Shown here piece after piece: positions 16,341 through 24,068 of a DNA stretch of 64,000 nt; the first letter of the stretch is position 1, and each line of letters starts with the position of its first letter. The DNA comes from Streptomyces termitum (lineage in GTDB: Bacteria; Actinomycetota; Actinomycetes; Streptomycetales; Streptomycetaceae). Both the position numbers and the translations under genes were made by a program. A model generated the notes under the pieces. It saw only the letters and a program-made list of their open reading frames with translations, ran no database searches and was not told the origin of the DNA. The DNA is taken from contig NZ_BMUL01000015.1 in NCBI RefSeq assembly GCF_014650175.1, forward strand, positions 1 through 64,000, read 5' to 3'.

Positions 16341-17410
16341 TAGAAGCCCGGTTCTCCGGGCTTCTCCGGGTTCCGGGGGCGTTCCTCCAGCGGGGGCGGC
16401 TCCGGCAGCCGGCCCCAGGCGACCTGCCGGACCCTGAGGTCCTTGCGGATGTGCTCGGCGAGCTTCTTGGTGTCGCGCCGGTTCATGACGGCGCCGACGG
16501 CCGCGCCCACCATGAACGGGGCCAGGTTCGGCAGGGTGCGGACCATGCGCTTCATGATCTGCTGGCGCAGCTCGCGCTTGAGCTGTCCGCCGAGGGCCGC
16601 GTTGACCGTGGTGGGCTTGGTGGGGTCGATGCCCCGCTCCTCGGCCCAGGAGGCCAGGTAGGCGGCGGACCGCTGGGCCAGGTTGCCGGGCGGTCTGAGG
16701 CCGTAGACCTCGTGGAGTTCGGCGATGAGTTTGAGCTCGATCGCGGCGACCCCGGTGATCTCGGCGGCCAGTTCGGCCGGCATGGCCGGGGGCACGGGGA
16801 GCATGGCGGCCGCGCCGATGCCCGCGCCGACGGTCGAGCTGGCGTTGGCCGCGCCGAAGACCAGCTTGTCGGCCAGCTCCTCGGGGCCGAGCCCGGGGAA
16901 CTGCCCGCGCAGGGTCGCGAGGTCGCGCACGGGGATGCGCGGGGCCAGGTCGATGAGGCGGTCGGCCAGCTGGCCGATGCCCGCCTTGGCTCCGTCGCCG
17001 CCGCGCCGCACGCCCTGCCGGACGCCCTCGACCCCGCGCCGGACGGCGTCGACGCGGGCGGCGTCGAGTCTGATCCGGTCGAGCTGTGCGCGCGCCGGAT
17101 CGGCCAGCCGCCGGACGGCGCCCAGCCTGCCGGGACGGTCCTCCTCCGGCGCCTCGGGCGCCTCGGGGGTGCCCGGGGTGTCCCGCGCGGCGGGAAGGTG
17201 TGCCTGGCCCTGTCCGGGGACGAGGGGGGCGGTTTCGAGCGAGGCCGCGGGGCCCCGCTCGTCGCCCGCCGAGTCGTAGGTGGACAGGGGGACGGCCTGC
17301 TCGGCGTCGGGAGCCTGGGCTCCTTCCGTCGGGCCGGTGCCGCCCTTGTGCGTCCGGGACCTCACGGAGAGGATCGGACGCCGCTTCCGGGACGGGTTGT
17401 CGCCTGCCAC
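16340..17410 (-). CDS. Hypothetical protein, EcsC-like C-terminal region
   Basis: 356 residues. The first 110 are low-complexity and polar. Residues 110-330 are helical with two moderately hydrophobic Gly/Ala-rich stretches (STVGAGIGAAAMLPVPPAMPAELAAEITG, and NLAPFMVGAAVGAVMNRRDTKKLAEHIRKDL). The last resembles the APxxGAxxGAxxN motif of EcsC-family proteins, a poorly understood membrane-associated family; that assignment is tentative. Ends in a Pro/Glu-rich tail. Not obviously co-transcribed with the DUF4193 gene, although only 13 bases separate them, so a shared transcript is likely. Confidence 0.65.
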   Translation of the reverse strand: MAGDNPSRKRRPILSVRSRTHKGGTGPTEGAQAPDAEQAVPLSTYDSAGDERGPAASLETAPLVPGQGQAHLPAARDTPGTPEAPEAPEEDRPGRLGAVRRLADPARAQLDRIRLDAARVDAVRRGVEGVRQGVRRGGDGAKAGIGQLADRLIDLAPRIPVRDLATLRGQFPGLGPEELADKLVFGAANASSTVGAGIGAAAMLPVPPAMPAELAAEITGVAAIELKLIAELHEVYGLRPPGNLAQRSAAYLASWAEERGIDPTKPTTVNAALGGQLKRELRQQIMKRMVRTLPNLAPFMVGAAVGAVMNRRDTKKLAEHIRKDLRVRQVAWGRLPEPPPLEERPRNPEKPGEPGF

Positions 17411-17423
17411 GGCCGACCCTGTC

Positions 17424-17720
17424 TCAGTCGCAGTCGCGGCAGATCGGCTGGCCGTTCTTCTCGCGCGCCAGCTGGCTGCGGTGGTGCACGAGGAAGCAGC
17501 TCATGCAGGTGAACTCGTCGGCCTGCTTGGGCAGGACCCGGACGGCCAGTTCCTCGTTCGAGAGGTCTGCGCCGGGCAGCTCCAGGCCCTCGGCGGCCTC
17601 GAACTCGTCGACGTCGACGGTCGAGGTCGACTTGTCGTTCCGCCGGGCCTTCAGTTCTTCGAGGCTGTCCGAATCGACGTCGTCGTCTGTCTTGCGTGGG
17701 GTGTCGTAGTCCGTTGCCAT
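17424..17720 (-). CDS. DUF4193 family small zinc-ribbon-like protein
   Basis: 98 residues from ATG 17720 behind GGGGAG. The N-terminal half is acidic (MATDYDTPRKTDDDVDSDS); the C-terminal third carries paired cysteines TCMSC ... ICRDC, a probable zinc ribbon, with VLPKQADEFTCMSCFLVHHRSQLA. DUF4193 is an actinobacterial family; the Rv2699c-type neighbour of dut and DUF3093 in mycobacteria is the same from memory. Its N-terminal acidic part and zinc ribbon recall small RNA-polymerase-binding proteins, but that is speculation. Confidence 0.88.
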   Translation of the reverse strand: MATDYDTPRKTDDDVDSDSLEELKARRNDKSTSTVDVDEFEAAEGLELPGADLSNEELAVRVLPKQADEFTCMSCFLVHHRSQLAREKNGQPICRDCD

Positions 17721-17890
17721 GTCGCTCTCCCCCTCTGGGTGGTTGCGGTGTCTCAGCGCACGTAACGCGTGAGAGGTCGGACTTGTGCCCGACCTGAGGC
17801 GCAGATTTTGCCTCACATCAAGGTCTGTTACTCAATCGACACCCGTCCCGCGCTCTCACGAGTGATCGGGTACGAGTGGCGATGCGGACC

Positions 17891-17935
17891 GTACACGGTC
17901 CGGGGGGCGCCTCTGTGCGGCGCCACCCCGTGTAC
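17891..17935 (-). terminator. Probable terminator of cutRS
   Basis: Outer arms GTACACGG (17891-17898) and CCGTGTAC (17928-17935), inner arms GGCGCC (17906-17911) and GGCGCC (17919-17924), with an internal bulge. Lies about 180 bases past the cutS stop, before the DUF4193 promoter region. Confidence 0.55.
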
Positions 17936-18028
17936 TTCCCGTCGCCCGGCGTCTGGGAAACCCGGACTTTTCCCGGTTTTCTCCCGGAATTCGCGGTCAC
18001 GGAGCGCTACCCCGCAGGCACTCGCTCT

Positions 18029-18042
18029 TGTGATCGATCACA
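18029..18042. promoter_or_regulatory. Perfect 14-bp palindrome TGTGATCGATCACA, possible operator
   Basis: Exact inverted repeat. The half-site TGTGA/TCACA equals that of Crp-family proteins, but the spacer is 4 bases instead of the usual 6. It lies about 75 bases beyond the cutS stop and 310 bases upstream of the DUF4193 start. Regulator unknown. Confidence 0.35.
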
Positions 18043-18115
18043 CACGTCCGTCTCGGGACGGAGGGTGTGGAATTCCGCTCAAAGCGAACAGATCGGTCTT
18101 CGCTCTTGCAGTGTG

Positions 18116-19387
18116 TCAGATCGGCAGAGTGACACGCATCACCAGGCCGCCGCCCTCGCGGGGCTCCGCCCCGATGCGCCCGCCGTGCGCCCGCGCCACC
18201 GAGCGCGCGATCGACAGCCCGAGGCCGACGCCCTTGTCGCTGCCGGTCCGCTCCTGCCGGAGCCTGCGGAACGGCTCGAAGAGGTTGTCGATCTCGTACG
18301 CGGGGACCACCGGCCCCGTGTTGGTCACCACGAGGACCGCCTGGCCGTGCCCGGCCTCGGTGGAGACCTCGACCCAGCCGCCCTCCCCCGGAAGCGCTTC
18401 GCGCTGCCCCGTCCCACTCGGCACGTTGTACCGCACGGCGTTCTGGAGCAGGTTCAGGGCGATCCGCTCCAGCAGGACCCCGTTGCCCTGGACGACGGCC
18501 GGGGACCGCTCGCCGCGGATCTCCACGCCCTTCGCCGCGGCCTCGGCGCGCACCTGGTCGACCGCCCGCTCGGCGACCTCCGCCAGGTCCACCGGCTTGC
18601 GCTCGACGATCTGGTTGTCGCTGCGGGCGAGCAGGAGCAGGCCCTCCACGAGCTGCTCGCTGCGCTCGTTGGTGGCCAGCAGGGTCTTGCCGAGCTGTTG
18701 CAGCTCCACCGGCGCCCCGGGATCGGAGAGGTGCACCTCCAGGAGCGTGCGGTTGATCGCGAGCGGGGTGCGCAGCTCGTGCGAGGCGTTGGCGACGAAG
18801 CGCTGCTGGGCCGTGAAGGCCCGTTCCAGCCGCTCCAGCATCTCGTCGAAGGTGTCCGCCAGCTCCTTCAGCTCGTCGTCCGGGCCGTCCAGCTCGATCC
18901 GGCGGGCCAGGTCGGAGCCGGCCACCTGGCGGGCGGTCCGGGTGATCCGGCCCAGCGGCGAGAGGACCCGGCCGGCCATGGCGTAGCCGAAGGCGAAGGC
19001 GATGATGCTCAGCCCGAGGAGGGCGAAGAGGGAGCGCCGCAGCAGGTCCTCCAGGGCCAGCTCCGACTGGTGCCGCAGGCAGACCGAGACGGCGGCGTCG
19101 AACTGCTCGCCGGTGCCCTTGTCGGGCAGCACGCACCAGGAGGTGGTGGGCTGGACCTGCCCCGCGACGATCTTGAAGGGCAGCTGGGAGGCGCTGTTCG
19201 TCAGGGTCTGCGCGGTGAAGAGGTAGATGATCGACAGCAGCAGGATGCCGGCGATCAGGAACATCCCGCCGTACAGCAGCGTGAGCCGTATCCGGATGGT
19301 CGGCCGCAGCAGCGGCCGGACCGGGTCGCGGGGGTCCCAGGTGGGCTTCGGAGGCGCCTGCGGGTGCGGCGCGGGGGTCGCGGCCAC
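18116..19387 (-). CDS. cutS: Sensor histidine kinase CutS
   Basis: 423 residues from GTG 19387. TM1 about 35-57 and TM2 about 118-137 flank a short extracytoplasmic loop of about 60 residues holding two cysteines, C85 (TSWCVLP) and C103 (SVCLRH). Then HAMP (about 138-190), HisKA with phospho-acceptor H203 in ASHELRTPLA, and HATPase with NLLQNAVRYN, NTGPVVP and GVGLGLSIARSV. The gene pair and its position beside DUF4193 and inositol monophosphatase genes match cutRS of S. coelicolor (SCO5862-5863 from memory), a highly conserved Streptomyces two-component system linked to antibiotic control and secretion or extracytoplasmic redox stress. The cysteine pair suits a disulfide switch. Four bases after cutR. 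Confidence 0.9.
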   Translation of the reverse strand: MAATPAPHPQAPPKPTWDPRDPVRPLLRPTIRIRLTLLYGGMFLIAGILLLSIIYLFTAQTLTNSASQLPFKIVAGQVQPTTSWCVLPDKGTGEQFDAAVSVCLRHQSELALEDLLRRSLFALLGLSIIAFAFGYAMAGRVLSPLGRITRTARQVAGSDLARRIELDGPDDELKELADTFDEMLERLERAFTAQQRFVANASHELRTPLAINRTLLEVHLSDPGAPVELQQLGKTLLATNERSEQLVEGLLLLARSDNQIVERKPVDLAEVAERAVDQVRAEAAAKGVEIRGERSPAVVQGNGVLLERIALNLLQNAVRYNVPSGTGQREALPGEGGWVEVSTEAGHGQAVLVVTNTGPVVPAYEIDNLFEPFRRLRQERTGSDKGVGLGLSIARSVARAHGGRIGAEPREGGGLVMRVTLPI

Positions 19388-19391
19388 CGGT

Positions 19392-20045
19392 TCAGATCCG
19401 GTAGCCGGAGCCGGGCACGGTGACGATGACGGGCGGCTCGCCCAGCTTGCGCCGCAGGGTCATGACGGTGACCCGGACCACGTTGGTGAACGGGTCGGTG
19501 TTCTCGTCCCACGCCTTCTCCAGGAGCTGCTCCGCCGAGACGACGGCGCCCTCGGAGCGCATGAGGACCTCCAGGACGGCGAACTCCTTGGGGGCGAGCT
19601 GGACCTCCCGGCCGTCCCGGAAGACCTCGCGGCGGTTGGGGTCGAGCCGGATGCCGGCCCGCTCCAGGACGGGCGGCAGCGGCACGCTGGTGCGCCGGCC
19701 GAGCGCCCGCACGCGCGCGGTGAGCTCGGTGAAGGCGAAGGGCTTGGGCAGGTAGTCGTCGGCGCCCAGCTCCAGGCCCTCGACCCGGTCGCTGACGTCG
19801 CCGGAGGCGGTGAGCATCAGGACCCGGGTGGGCATGCCCAGCTCGACGATCCGGCGGCAGACGTCGTCGCCGTGGACCAGGGGCAGGTCGCGGTCGAGGA
19901 CGACCACGTCGTAGTCGTTGACCCCGACCCGCTCCAGGGCGGCGGCGCCGTCGTACACGACGTCGACGGCCATGGCCTCCCGGCGCAGTCCGGTGGCCAC
20001 CGCATCGGCGAGCAGCTGCTCGTCCTCGACGACGAGTACGCGCAC
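19392..20045 (-). CDS. cutR: OmpR-family response regulator CutR
   Basis: 217 residues from GTG 20045 behind GGAAGGAAG; the frame stays open upstream but without a ribosome binding site. Receiver 1-115: E7/D8, phospho-acceptor D51 (VVVLDRDLP), T at LTASGD and K in LPKPFAF. Winged helix about 125-216 with LAPKEFAVLEVLMRSEGAVVSAEQLLEKAWDE and NVVRVTVMTLRRKLGEPP. Partner of CutS, 4 bases downstream. A direct repeat of 11-bp period lies about 95 bases upstream and may be its own binding site. Confidence 0.92.
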   Translation of the reverse strand: MRVLVVEDEQLLADAVATGLRREAMAVDVVYDGAAALERVGVNDYDVVVLDRDLPLVHGDDVCRRIVELGMPTRVLMLTASGDVSDRVEGLELGADDYLPKPFAFTELTARVRALGRRTSVPLPPVLERAGIRLDPNRREVFRDGREVQLAPKEFAVLEVLMRSEGAVVSAEQLLEKAWDENTDPFTNVVRVTVMTLRRKLGEPPVIVTVPGSGYRI

Positions 20046-20458
20046 GTCGTTCTTCCTTCCCTCGGCGCTCCGGTCGGAGCGGACCGGGGGCGGTTCTGAG
20101 CACTGACTGTGCGTGTCCATCCTGCCCGGTACGCGCGTAAACCGGCGGTAAGCCGAGGGGTGGGCGGGGGCCCGGCGGCCGGTGCTCCCGGGGCCCCGGC
20201 GGGACGGGCGGAGGCCCGGCGGGGGCGGGGCCGCGGGCGGGTGTACGGCCGGTGTACGGCGGGCGGCGCCGAGAATTCACCGGTTTCCCGGGCCAGTTGA
20301 GGTTTCCGTGCGCGGAGGGCTGGGGAGGAGGTCTGCACACCCCGCGATCACGCCCTGTTGTGGCACGCCCACGACTCTTCCGTCCCCCGGGAGCGAGCAG
20401 CGTGTGATCCGACCCACCCTCGGCACACCCCGTGCCACCGACCCACGAGGAGGGGCGC
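20046..20458. other. Divergent intergenic stretch between cutR and a small gene
   Basis: About 410 bases carrying the promoters of cutRS (leftward) and of the 60-residue protein gene (rightward). Very GC-rich between 20160 and 20270. It contains the 11-bp-period direct repeat near 20137. No convincing third gene. Confidence 0.5.
20137..20158. promoter_or_regulatory. Candidate CutR (OmpR-family) direct-repeat site
   Basis: GTAAACCG (20137-20144) and GTAAGCCG (20148-20155) are direct repeats exactly 11 bases apart, the helical-turn spacing used by OmpR/PhoB-type regulators such as Streptomyces PhoP. Location 92 bases upstream of the cutR start suggests autoregulation. Inference only. Confidence 0.4.
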
Positions 20459-20641
20459 ATGGACGCTTTCACCGCAGGGCTGCTGCACCGCATCAGGACC
20501 ACGCAGTCGGACCTCACGCGGGCGCGCGAGACCGGCGACGAGTACCTCGCGGAGGTCGAGCAGGCCGAGCTGGAGGACCTGCACCGGCTGGCCGCGGAGC
20601 ACGGCGTGGAGGTCGCGCCGGCCTGCGCTCAGAGCGCCTGA
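20459..20641 (+). CDS. Small helical protein of unknown function
   Basis: 60 residues from ATG 20459, with a strong GAGGAGGGG site. Sequence is helical and charged: MDAFTAGLLHRIRTTQSDLTRARETGDEYLAEVEQAELEDLHRLAAEHGV. It could form a short coiled coil (heptad-like L/I positions through residues 9-50). No membrane segment or signal. Codon usage fits Streptomyces (GC at third positions) and it ends at a strong terminator, so it is very likely expressed. I do not recognise a family with confidence. It is divergent from cutRS. Confidence 0.75.
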   Translation: MDAFTAGLLHRIRTTQSDLTRARETGDEYLAEVEQAELEDLHRLAAEHGVEVAPACAQSA

Positions 20642-20664
20642 GCCACCGCACTCCCCGGAGTGCG

Positions 20665-20705
20665 CGGCGGTGCCCCGGAGCCTTCCCGGCTCCGGGGCAC
20701 CGCCG
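20665..20705. terminator. Bidirectional terminator
   Basis: Perfect 18-base arms (20665-20682 and 20688-20705) around a TTCCC loop, between the convergent small gene and the inositol monophosphatase gene. Confidence 0.9.
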
Positions 20706-20720
20706 TGTCCGGGGCCGGGC

Positions 20721-21527
20721 TCAGTCGTGCCAGGCGCCGAGCCGGTCGAGCAGCTCCTGAAGGGGCCCGAAGAGGCCCTCGGGGGCCGCCACGGCCAGTT
20801 CCCCGGACTCGGGCTCCCCGGGCCGCCCGCCGGTGCGCGCGCCCGCCTCGCGGGCGATCAGGGCCCCCGCCGCGTGGTCCCAGGGGTTGAGGCCGCGCTC
20901 GTAGTACGCGTCGAGCCGGCCGGCCGCCACGTCGCACAGGTCGATGGCGGCCGAGCCGCCGCGCCGGATGTCGCGGACCAGCGGCAGGACCTCGCGCACC
21001 ACGTCGGCCTGGTGGGCGCGGCGGGACTGCACGTAGCCGAAGCCGGTGCCCAGGAGGGCCTGCTCGAAGGGGGGCGCGGTGCGGACCGCGAGCCGGCGGT
21101 CGCCCAGGTGCGCGCCGCCGCCGAGGACGGCCCGGAAGGTCTCGCCGCGCAGCGGGGCGTCGACGATGCCGACGACGGTCTCGCCGTCGCGCTCGGCGGC
21201 GATGGAGACCGCCCAGGACGGCAGGCCGTAGAGGTAGTTCACGGTGCCGTCGAGGGGGTCGATGATCCAGCGGACGCCGCTGGTGCCCTCGGTGGCGGCG
21301 CCCTCCTCGCCGAGGAGGCCGTCGTGCGGGCGGTGCTCGGCGAGGAAGCCGGTGATCAGCTTCTCGGCGGCGATGTCCATCTCGGTGACGACGTCGATGG
21401 CACTGGTCTTGGTGGCGGCGACGGCGAGGTCGTCGGGCCGGCCGTCGCGGAGCAGCTCCCCGGCCCGCCGGGCGGCCTCCAGGGCCAGGTCGAGGAGGTC
21501 GGCGAGCAGGGGGTCGGATGCGGTCAC
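20721..21527 (-). CDS. Inositol monophosphatase family protein
   Basis: 268 residues from GTG 21527 behind GAGGAG. Metal-binding motifs of the family: LLGEEGA (acidic pair), IDPLDGTVNYLYGLP (DPxDGTxN) and the C-terminal WDHAAGALIAREAGA. Mg2+-dependent phosphatase acting on inositol-1-phosphate or a related sugar or nucleotide phosphate; in actinobacteria it may serve mycothiol and inositol synthesis, and the mycobacterial suhB in the same syntenic block is the likely counterpart. Eleven bases after the ferrochelatase gene on the same strand, so probably one operon. Confidence 0.9.
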   Translation of the reverse strand: MTASDPLLADLLDLALEAARRAGELLRDGRPDDLAVAATKTSAIDVVTEMDIAAEKLITGFLAEHRPHDGLLGEEGAATEGTSGVRWIIDPLDGTVNYLYGLPSWAVSIAAERDGETVVGIVDAPLRGETFRAVLGGGAHLGDRRLAVRTAPPFEQALLGTGFGYVQSRRAHQADVVREVLPLVRDIRRGGSAAIDLCDVAAGRLDAYYERGLNPWDHAAGALIAREAGARTGGRPGEPESGELAVAAPEGLFGPLQELLDRLGAWHD

Positions 21528-21538
21528 GGCGGGGCTCC

Positions 21539-22666
21539 TCAGGCGTAGGGGCTGTCGGCGCCGGCGGCGGCGGGGCGCTCGGCCCGGGCCGGGCAGCAGC
21601 CGACGGGGCAGAGGTCGTGGGAGGGGCCGAGGGCGCCGAGGGCGCACCGCTCCGGGCGGGTGCCGCGCTCGGCGGCGGCCCGCTCCAGGACGAGGTCGCG
21701 GACGGCGGCGGCGAAGCGGGGGTCGGCGCCGACGGTGGCGGACCGGCGGACCGGCAGCTCCAGTTCGGCGGCCTTGGCGGTGGCCTCCGTGTCGAGGTCG
21801 TAGAGGACCTCCATGTGGTCGGAGACGAAGCCGATGGGGACCATGACGGCGGCGGGCGCGCCGGCCGCGCGCAGCTCCGCCAGGTGGTCGCAGACGTCGG
21901 GCTCCAGCCAGGGGACGTGCGGGGCGCCGCTGCGGGACTGGTAGACGAGCTTCCAGGGGTGGTCGGTGCCGGTCTTCTCGCGGACGGCGTCGGCGATCGT
22001 GCGGGCCACGTCGAGGTGCTGGCGCACATAGGCGCCGCCGGGGCCGTGGTCGGCGACGGGGCCGGAGGTGTCGGCGGCGGAGTCCGGGATGGAGTGGGTG
22101 GTGAAGACGAGGTGGGCGCCGGTCCGGACGGACTCGTCGAGTTCGGCGAGGGAGGCGAGGACGCCCTCGGTCATGGGCTCCACGAAGCCGGGGTGGTTGA
22201 AGTAGTGGCGCAGCTTGTCGACCCTGGGCACCGGGAGGCCCTCAGCCTCCAGGGCGGCGAGCGCGTCGGCGAGGTTCTCGCGGTACTGGCGGCAGCCGGA
22301 GTAGGAGGCGTAGGCGCTGGTGGTGAGGACGGCGATGCGGCGGCGGCCGTCGCGGACCATCTCGCGGAGGGTGTCGGTGAGGTACGGGGCCCAGTTCCGG
22401 TTGCCCCAGTAGACCGGGAGGGCGAGGCCGGCGGCGGCGAAGTCGGCGCGCAGCGCGTCGAGGAGGGCGCGGTTCTGGCCGTTGATCGGGCTGACGCCGC
22501 CGAAGAGGAAGTAGTGCTGCCCCACTTCCTTGAGCCGTTCCCTGGGGATGCCGCGGCCGCGCGTCACGTTCTCCAGGAACGGGACGACGTCGTCCGGGCC
22601 CTCGGGGCCGCCGAAGGAGAGCAGCAGCAGTGCGTCGTACGGGGCGGGATCGTGCTGATCGGACAT
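21539..22666 (-). CDS. cpfC: Coproporphyrin III ferrochelatase
   Basis: 375 residues. Core signatures: DALLLLSFGGPEGPDDVVPFLENVTRGRGIPRERL at the N-terminus, TSAYASYSGCRQYREN, the metal-centre histidine in FTTHSIP, the catalytic Glu region near WLEPDV, and GFVSDHMEVLYDLD. Cysteines for a [2Fe-2S] cluster are present: C in YSGC and three near the C-terminus (LCPVGCC), plus one in RCALG. In actinobacteria this protein (formerly HemH) inserts ferrous iron into coproporphyrin III, and ChdC then makes heme. Start ATG 22666. First gene of a two-gene leftward operon. Confidence 0.93.
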   Translation of the reverse strand: MSDQHDPAPYDALLLLSFGGPEGPDDVVPFLENVTRGRGIPRERLKEVGQHYFLFGGVSPINGQNRALLDALRADFAAAGLALPVYWGNRNWAPYLTDTLREMVRDGRRRIAVLTTSAYASYSGCRQYRENLADALAALEAEGLPVPRVDKLRHYFNHPGFVEPMTEGVLASLAELDESVRTGAHLVFTTHSIPDSAADTSGPVADHGPGGAYVRQHLDVARTIADAVREKTGTDHPWKLVYQSRSGAPHVPWLEPDVCDHLAELRAAGAPAAVMVPIGFVSDHMEVLYDLDTEATAKAAELELPVRRSATVGADPRFAAAVRDLVLERAAAERGTRPERCALGALGPSHDLCPVGCCPARAERPAAAGADSPYA

Positions 22667-22761
22667 GGCTCCGATCCTCCCACCCGGGGCCGGGCGGCCG
22701 GGGCGCGGCCCGGCCGGAATCGGGGGTGACCCACCGGCTTCGAACCCTTAGGCTTTAGCTG

Positions 22762-22769
22762 TTAATTAA
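22762..22769. promoter_or_regulatory. AT-only palindrome TTAATTAA in the cpfC/MFS divergent promoter region
   Basis: Eight AT-only bases within GCTGTTAATTAAACGTG are striking at this genome's GC content. The position, 55 bases upstream of the MFS start and 96 bases upstream of cpfC, suits an operator or -10 region for one or both genes. The binding protein is unknown; MarR/TetR regulators often use such half-sites. Confidence 0.35.
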
Positions 22770-22823
22770 ACGTGTCGGTCGTCACCCCGCGCCGCGCGTC
22801 GAGCCGCAGAGCCGGAGCCCCCC

Positions 22824-24068
22824 TTGCCCAGTCCCTATCGCGCGATCTTCGCGGCGCCCGGTACCGCCTCGTTCTCCGTGGCCGGCTTCCTCGGCCGCAT
22901 GCCGCTGTCCATGATGGGCATCGGCATCGTCACGATGATCTCCCAGGTCACCGGCCGGTACGGCCTCGCCGGCGCCCTCTCGGCGACCCTGGCGATGTCC
23001 GCCGCCGTCCTCGGCCCCCAGGTCTCCCGCATGGTCGACCGGTACGGGCAGCGGCGGGTGCTGCGCCCGGTCACCCTGGTCTCCGTGGCGGCCGCCACCG
23101 GTCTGCTGCTGTGCGTGCAGCAGGGGGCGCCGGACTGGACCCTCTTCGCCTTCACCGCCGTGATCGGCGTGGTGCCGAGCGTCGGCGCCATGACCCGGGC
23201 CCGCTGGGCGGACATCTACGAGGGCGACGCCCGCTCGCTGCACACCGCGTACTCGTGGGAGTCGATCGTCGACGAGGTGTGCTTCATCTTCGGCCCGATC
23301 ATCTCCATCGGCCTGTCCACCACCTGGTTCCCGGAGGCCGGTCCGCTGCTGGCCGGCGTCTTCCTGGCGATCGGCGTCTTCTGGCTGACCGCCCAGCGCG
23401 GCACCGAGCCGGCGCCGCACCCGCAGACCGCCGAGAAGCGCGGTTCGGCGCTGCGCTCCCCCGGTCTCCAGGTGCTGACGCTCGCCTTCGTCGCCACCGG
23501 CGCGATCTTCGGCTCGGTGGACGTGGTGACGGTGGCCTTCGCCGAGGAGAGCGGCCGGAAGGCCGCCGCCAGCCTGGTCCTCGCCGTGTACGCGCTGGGC
23601 TCCTGCCTGGCCGGCGCGGTCTTCGGGCTGCTGCACCTCAAGGGCGAGCCGTCCCGTCGCTGGCTGCTGGGCATCTGCGCGATGGCCGTGAGTATGATCC
23701 CCCTCCTACTGGCCGGGAGCCTTCCGCTGCTGGCCGTGGCGCTCTTTGTCGCGGGCCTCTCCATCGCGCCGACGATGGTGACCACCATGGCCCTCGTCGA
23801 GAAGCACGTACCGCGCACCCAGCTGACCGAGGGCATGACCTGGACCGGCACCGGCCTCGCGATCGGCGTGGCCCTGGGCTCCTCGGCCGCCGGCTGGGTG
23901 GTCGACGCCTCGGGGGCGGAGTCGGCGTACGTGGTGCCCGTCGTCTCGGGCGCGCTCGCGGTCGTGGTGGGTGTGCTCGGCCACCGCCGGCTGCGCAGGC
24001 CGGTGACGGACCGGGAGGGGCGAGATGAGCACGAGGACAGCGGGAGCGGCGAGCGGGCCGTGGCGTAA
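22824..24068 (+). CDS. Major facilitator superfamily transporter
   Basis: 414 residues. The start is taken as TTG 22824 with GGAG 8 bases upstream, because PSPYRAIFAAPGTASFSVAGFLGRMPLSMMGIGIV is a well-formed N-terminus; the first in-frame ATG (22899) would delete part of TM1. About 12 transmembrane segments with the loop 2-3 motif RMVDRYGQRRVLRP between TM2 and TM3. The substrate is not evident; a drug or metabolite exporter is likely. Its last 15 codons overlap the start of the lactone oxidase gene by 44 bases, so the two are co-expressed and perhaps functionally linked. Confidence 0.88.
   Translation: MPSPYRAIFAAPGTASFSVAGFLGRMPLSMMGIGIVTMISQVTGRYGLAGALSATLAMSAAVLGPQVSRMVDRYGQRRVLRPVTLVSVAAATGLLLCVQQGAPDWTLFAFTAVIGVVPSVGAMTRARWADIYEGDARSLHTAYSWESIVDEVCFIFGPIISIGLSTTWFPEAGPLLAGVFLAIGVFWLTAQRGTEPAPHPQTAEKRGSALRSPGLQVLTLAFVATGAIFGSVDVVTVAFAEESGRKAAASLVLAVYALGSCLAGAVFGLLHLKGEPSRRWLLGICAMAVSMIPLLLAGSLPLLAVALFVAGLSIAPTMVTTMALVEKHVPRTQLTEGMTWTGTGLAIGVALGSSAAGWVVDASGAESAYVVPVVSGALAVVVGVLGHRRLRRPVTDREGRDEHEDSGSGERAVA

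Larger units (their letters stand above)
17721..18115. other. Intergenic stretch between cutS and the DUF4193 gene
   Basis: About 395 bases with the DUF4193 promoter and the end of the cutRS transcript. It holds a bulged hairpin (17891-17935) and a perfect palindrome (18029-18042), listed separately. The stretch is slightly less GC-rich than its neighbours and shows no reading frame with Streptomyces codon bias. Confidence 0.5.

Noticed and set aside
16331..16346. ACGGTCTAGAAGCC, also dre-like
   Set aside because: It is the stop-codon region of the EcsC-like gene, with only the GGTCTAGA core; no promoter follows.
22730..22760. GGTTCGAA-like sequence suggesting a tRNA T-arm
   Set aside because: No acceptor stem, anticodon arm or matching 3' end is nearby; it lies in a divergent promoter region.
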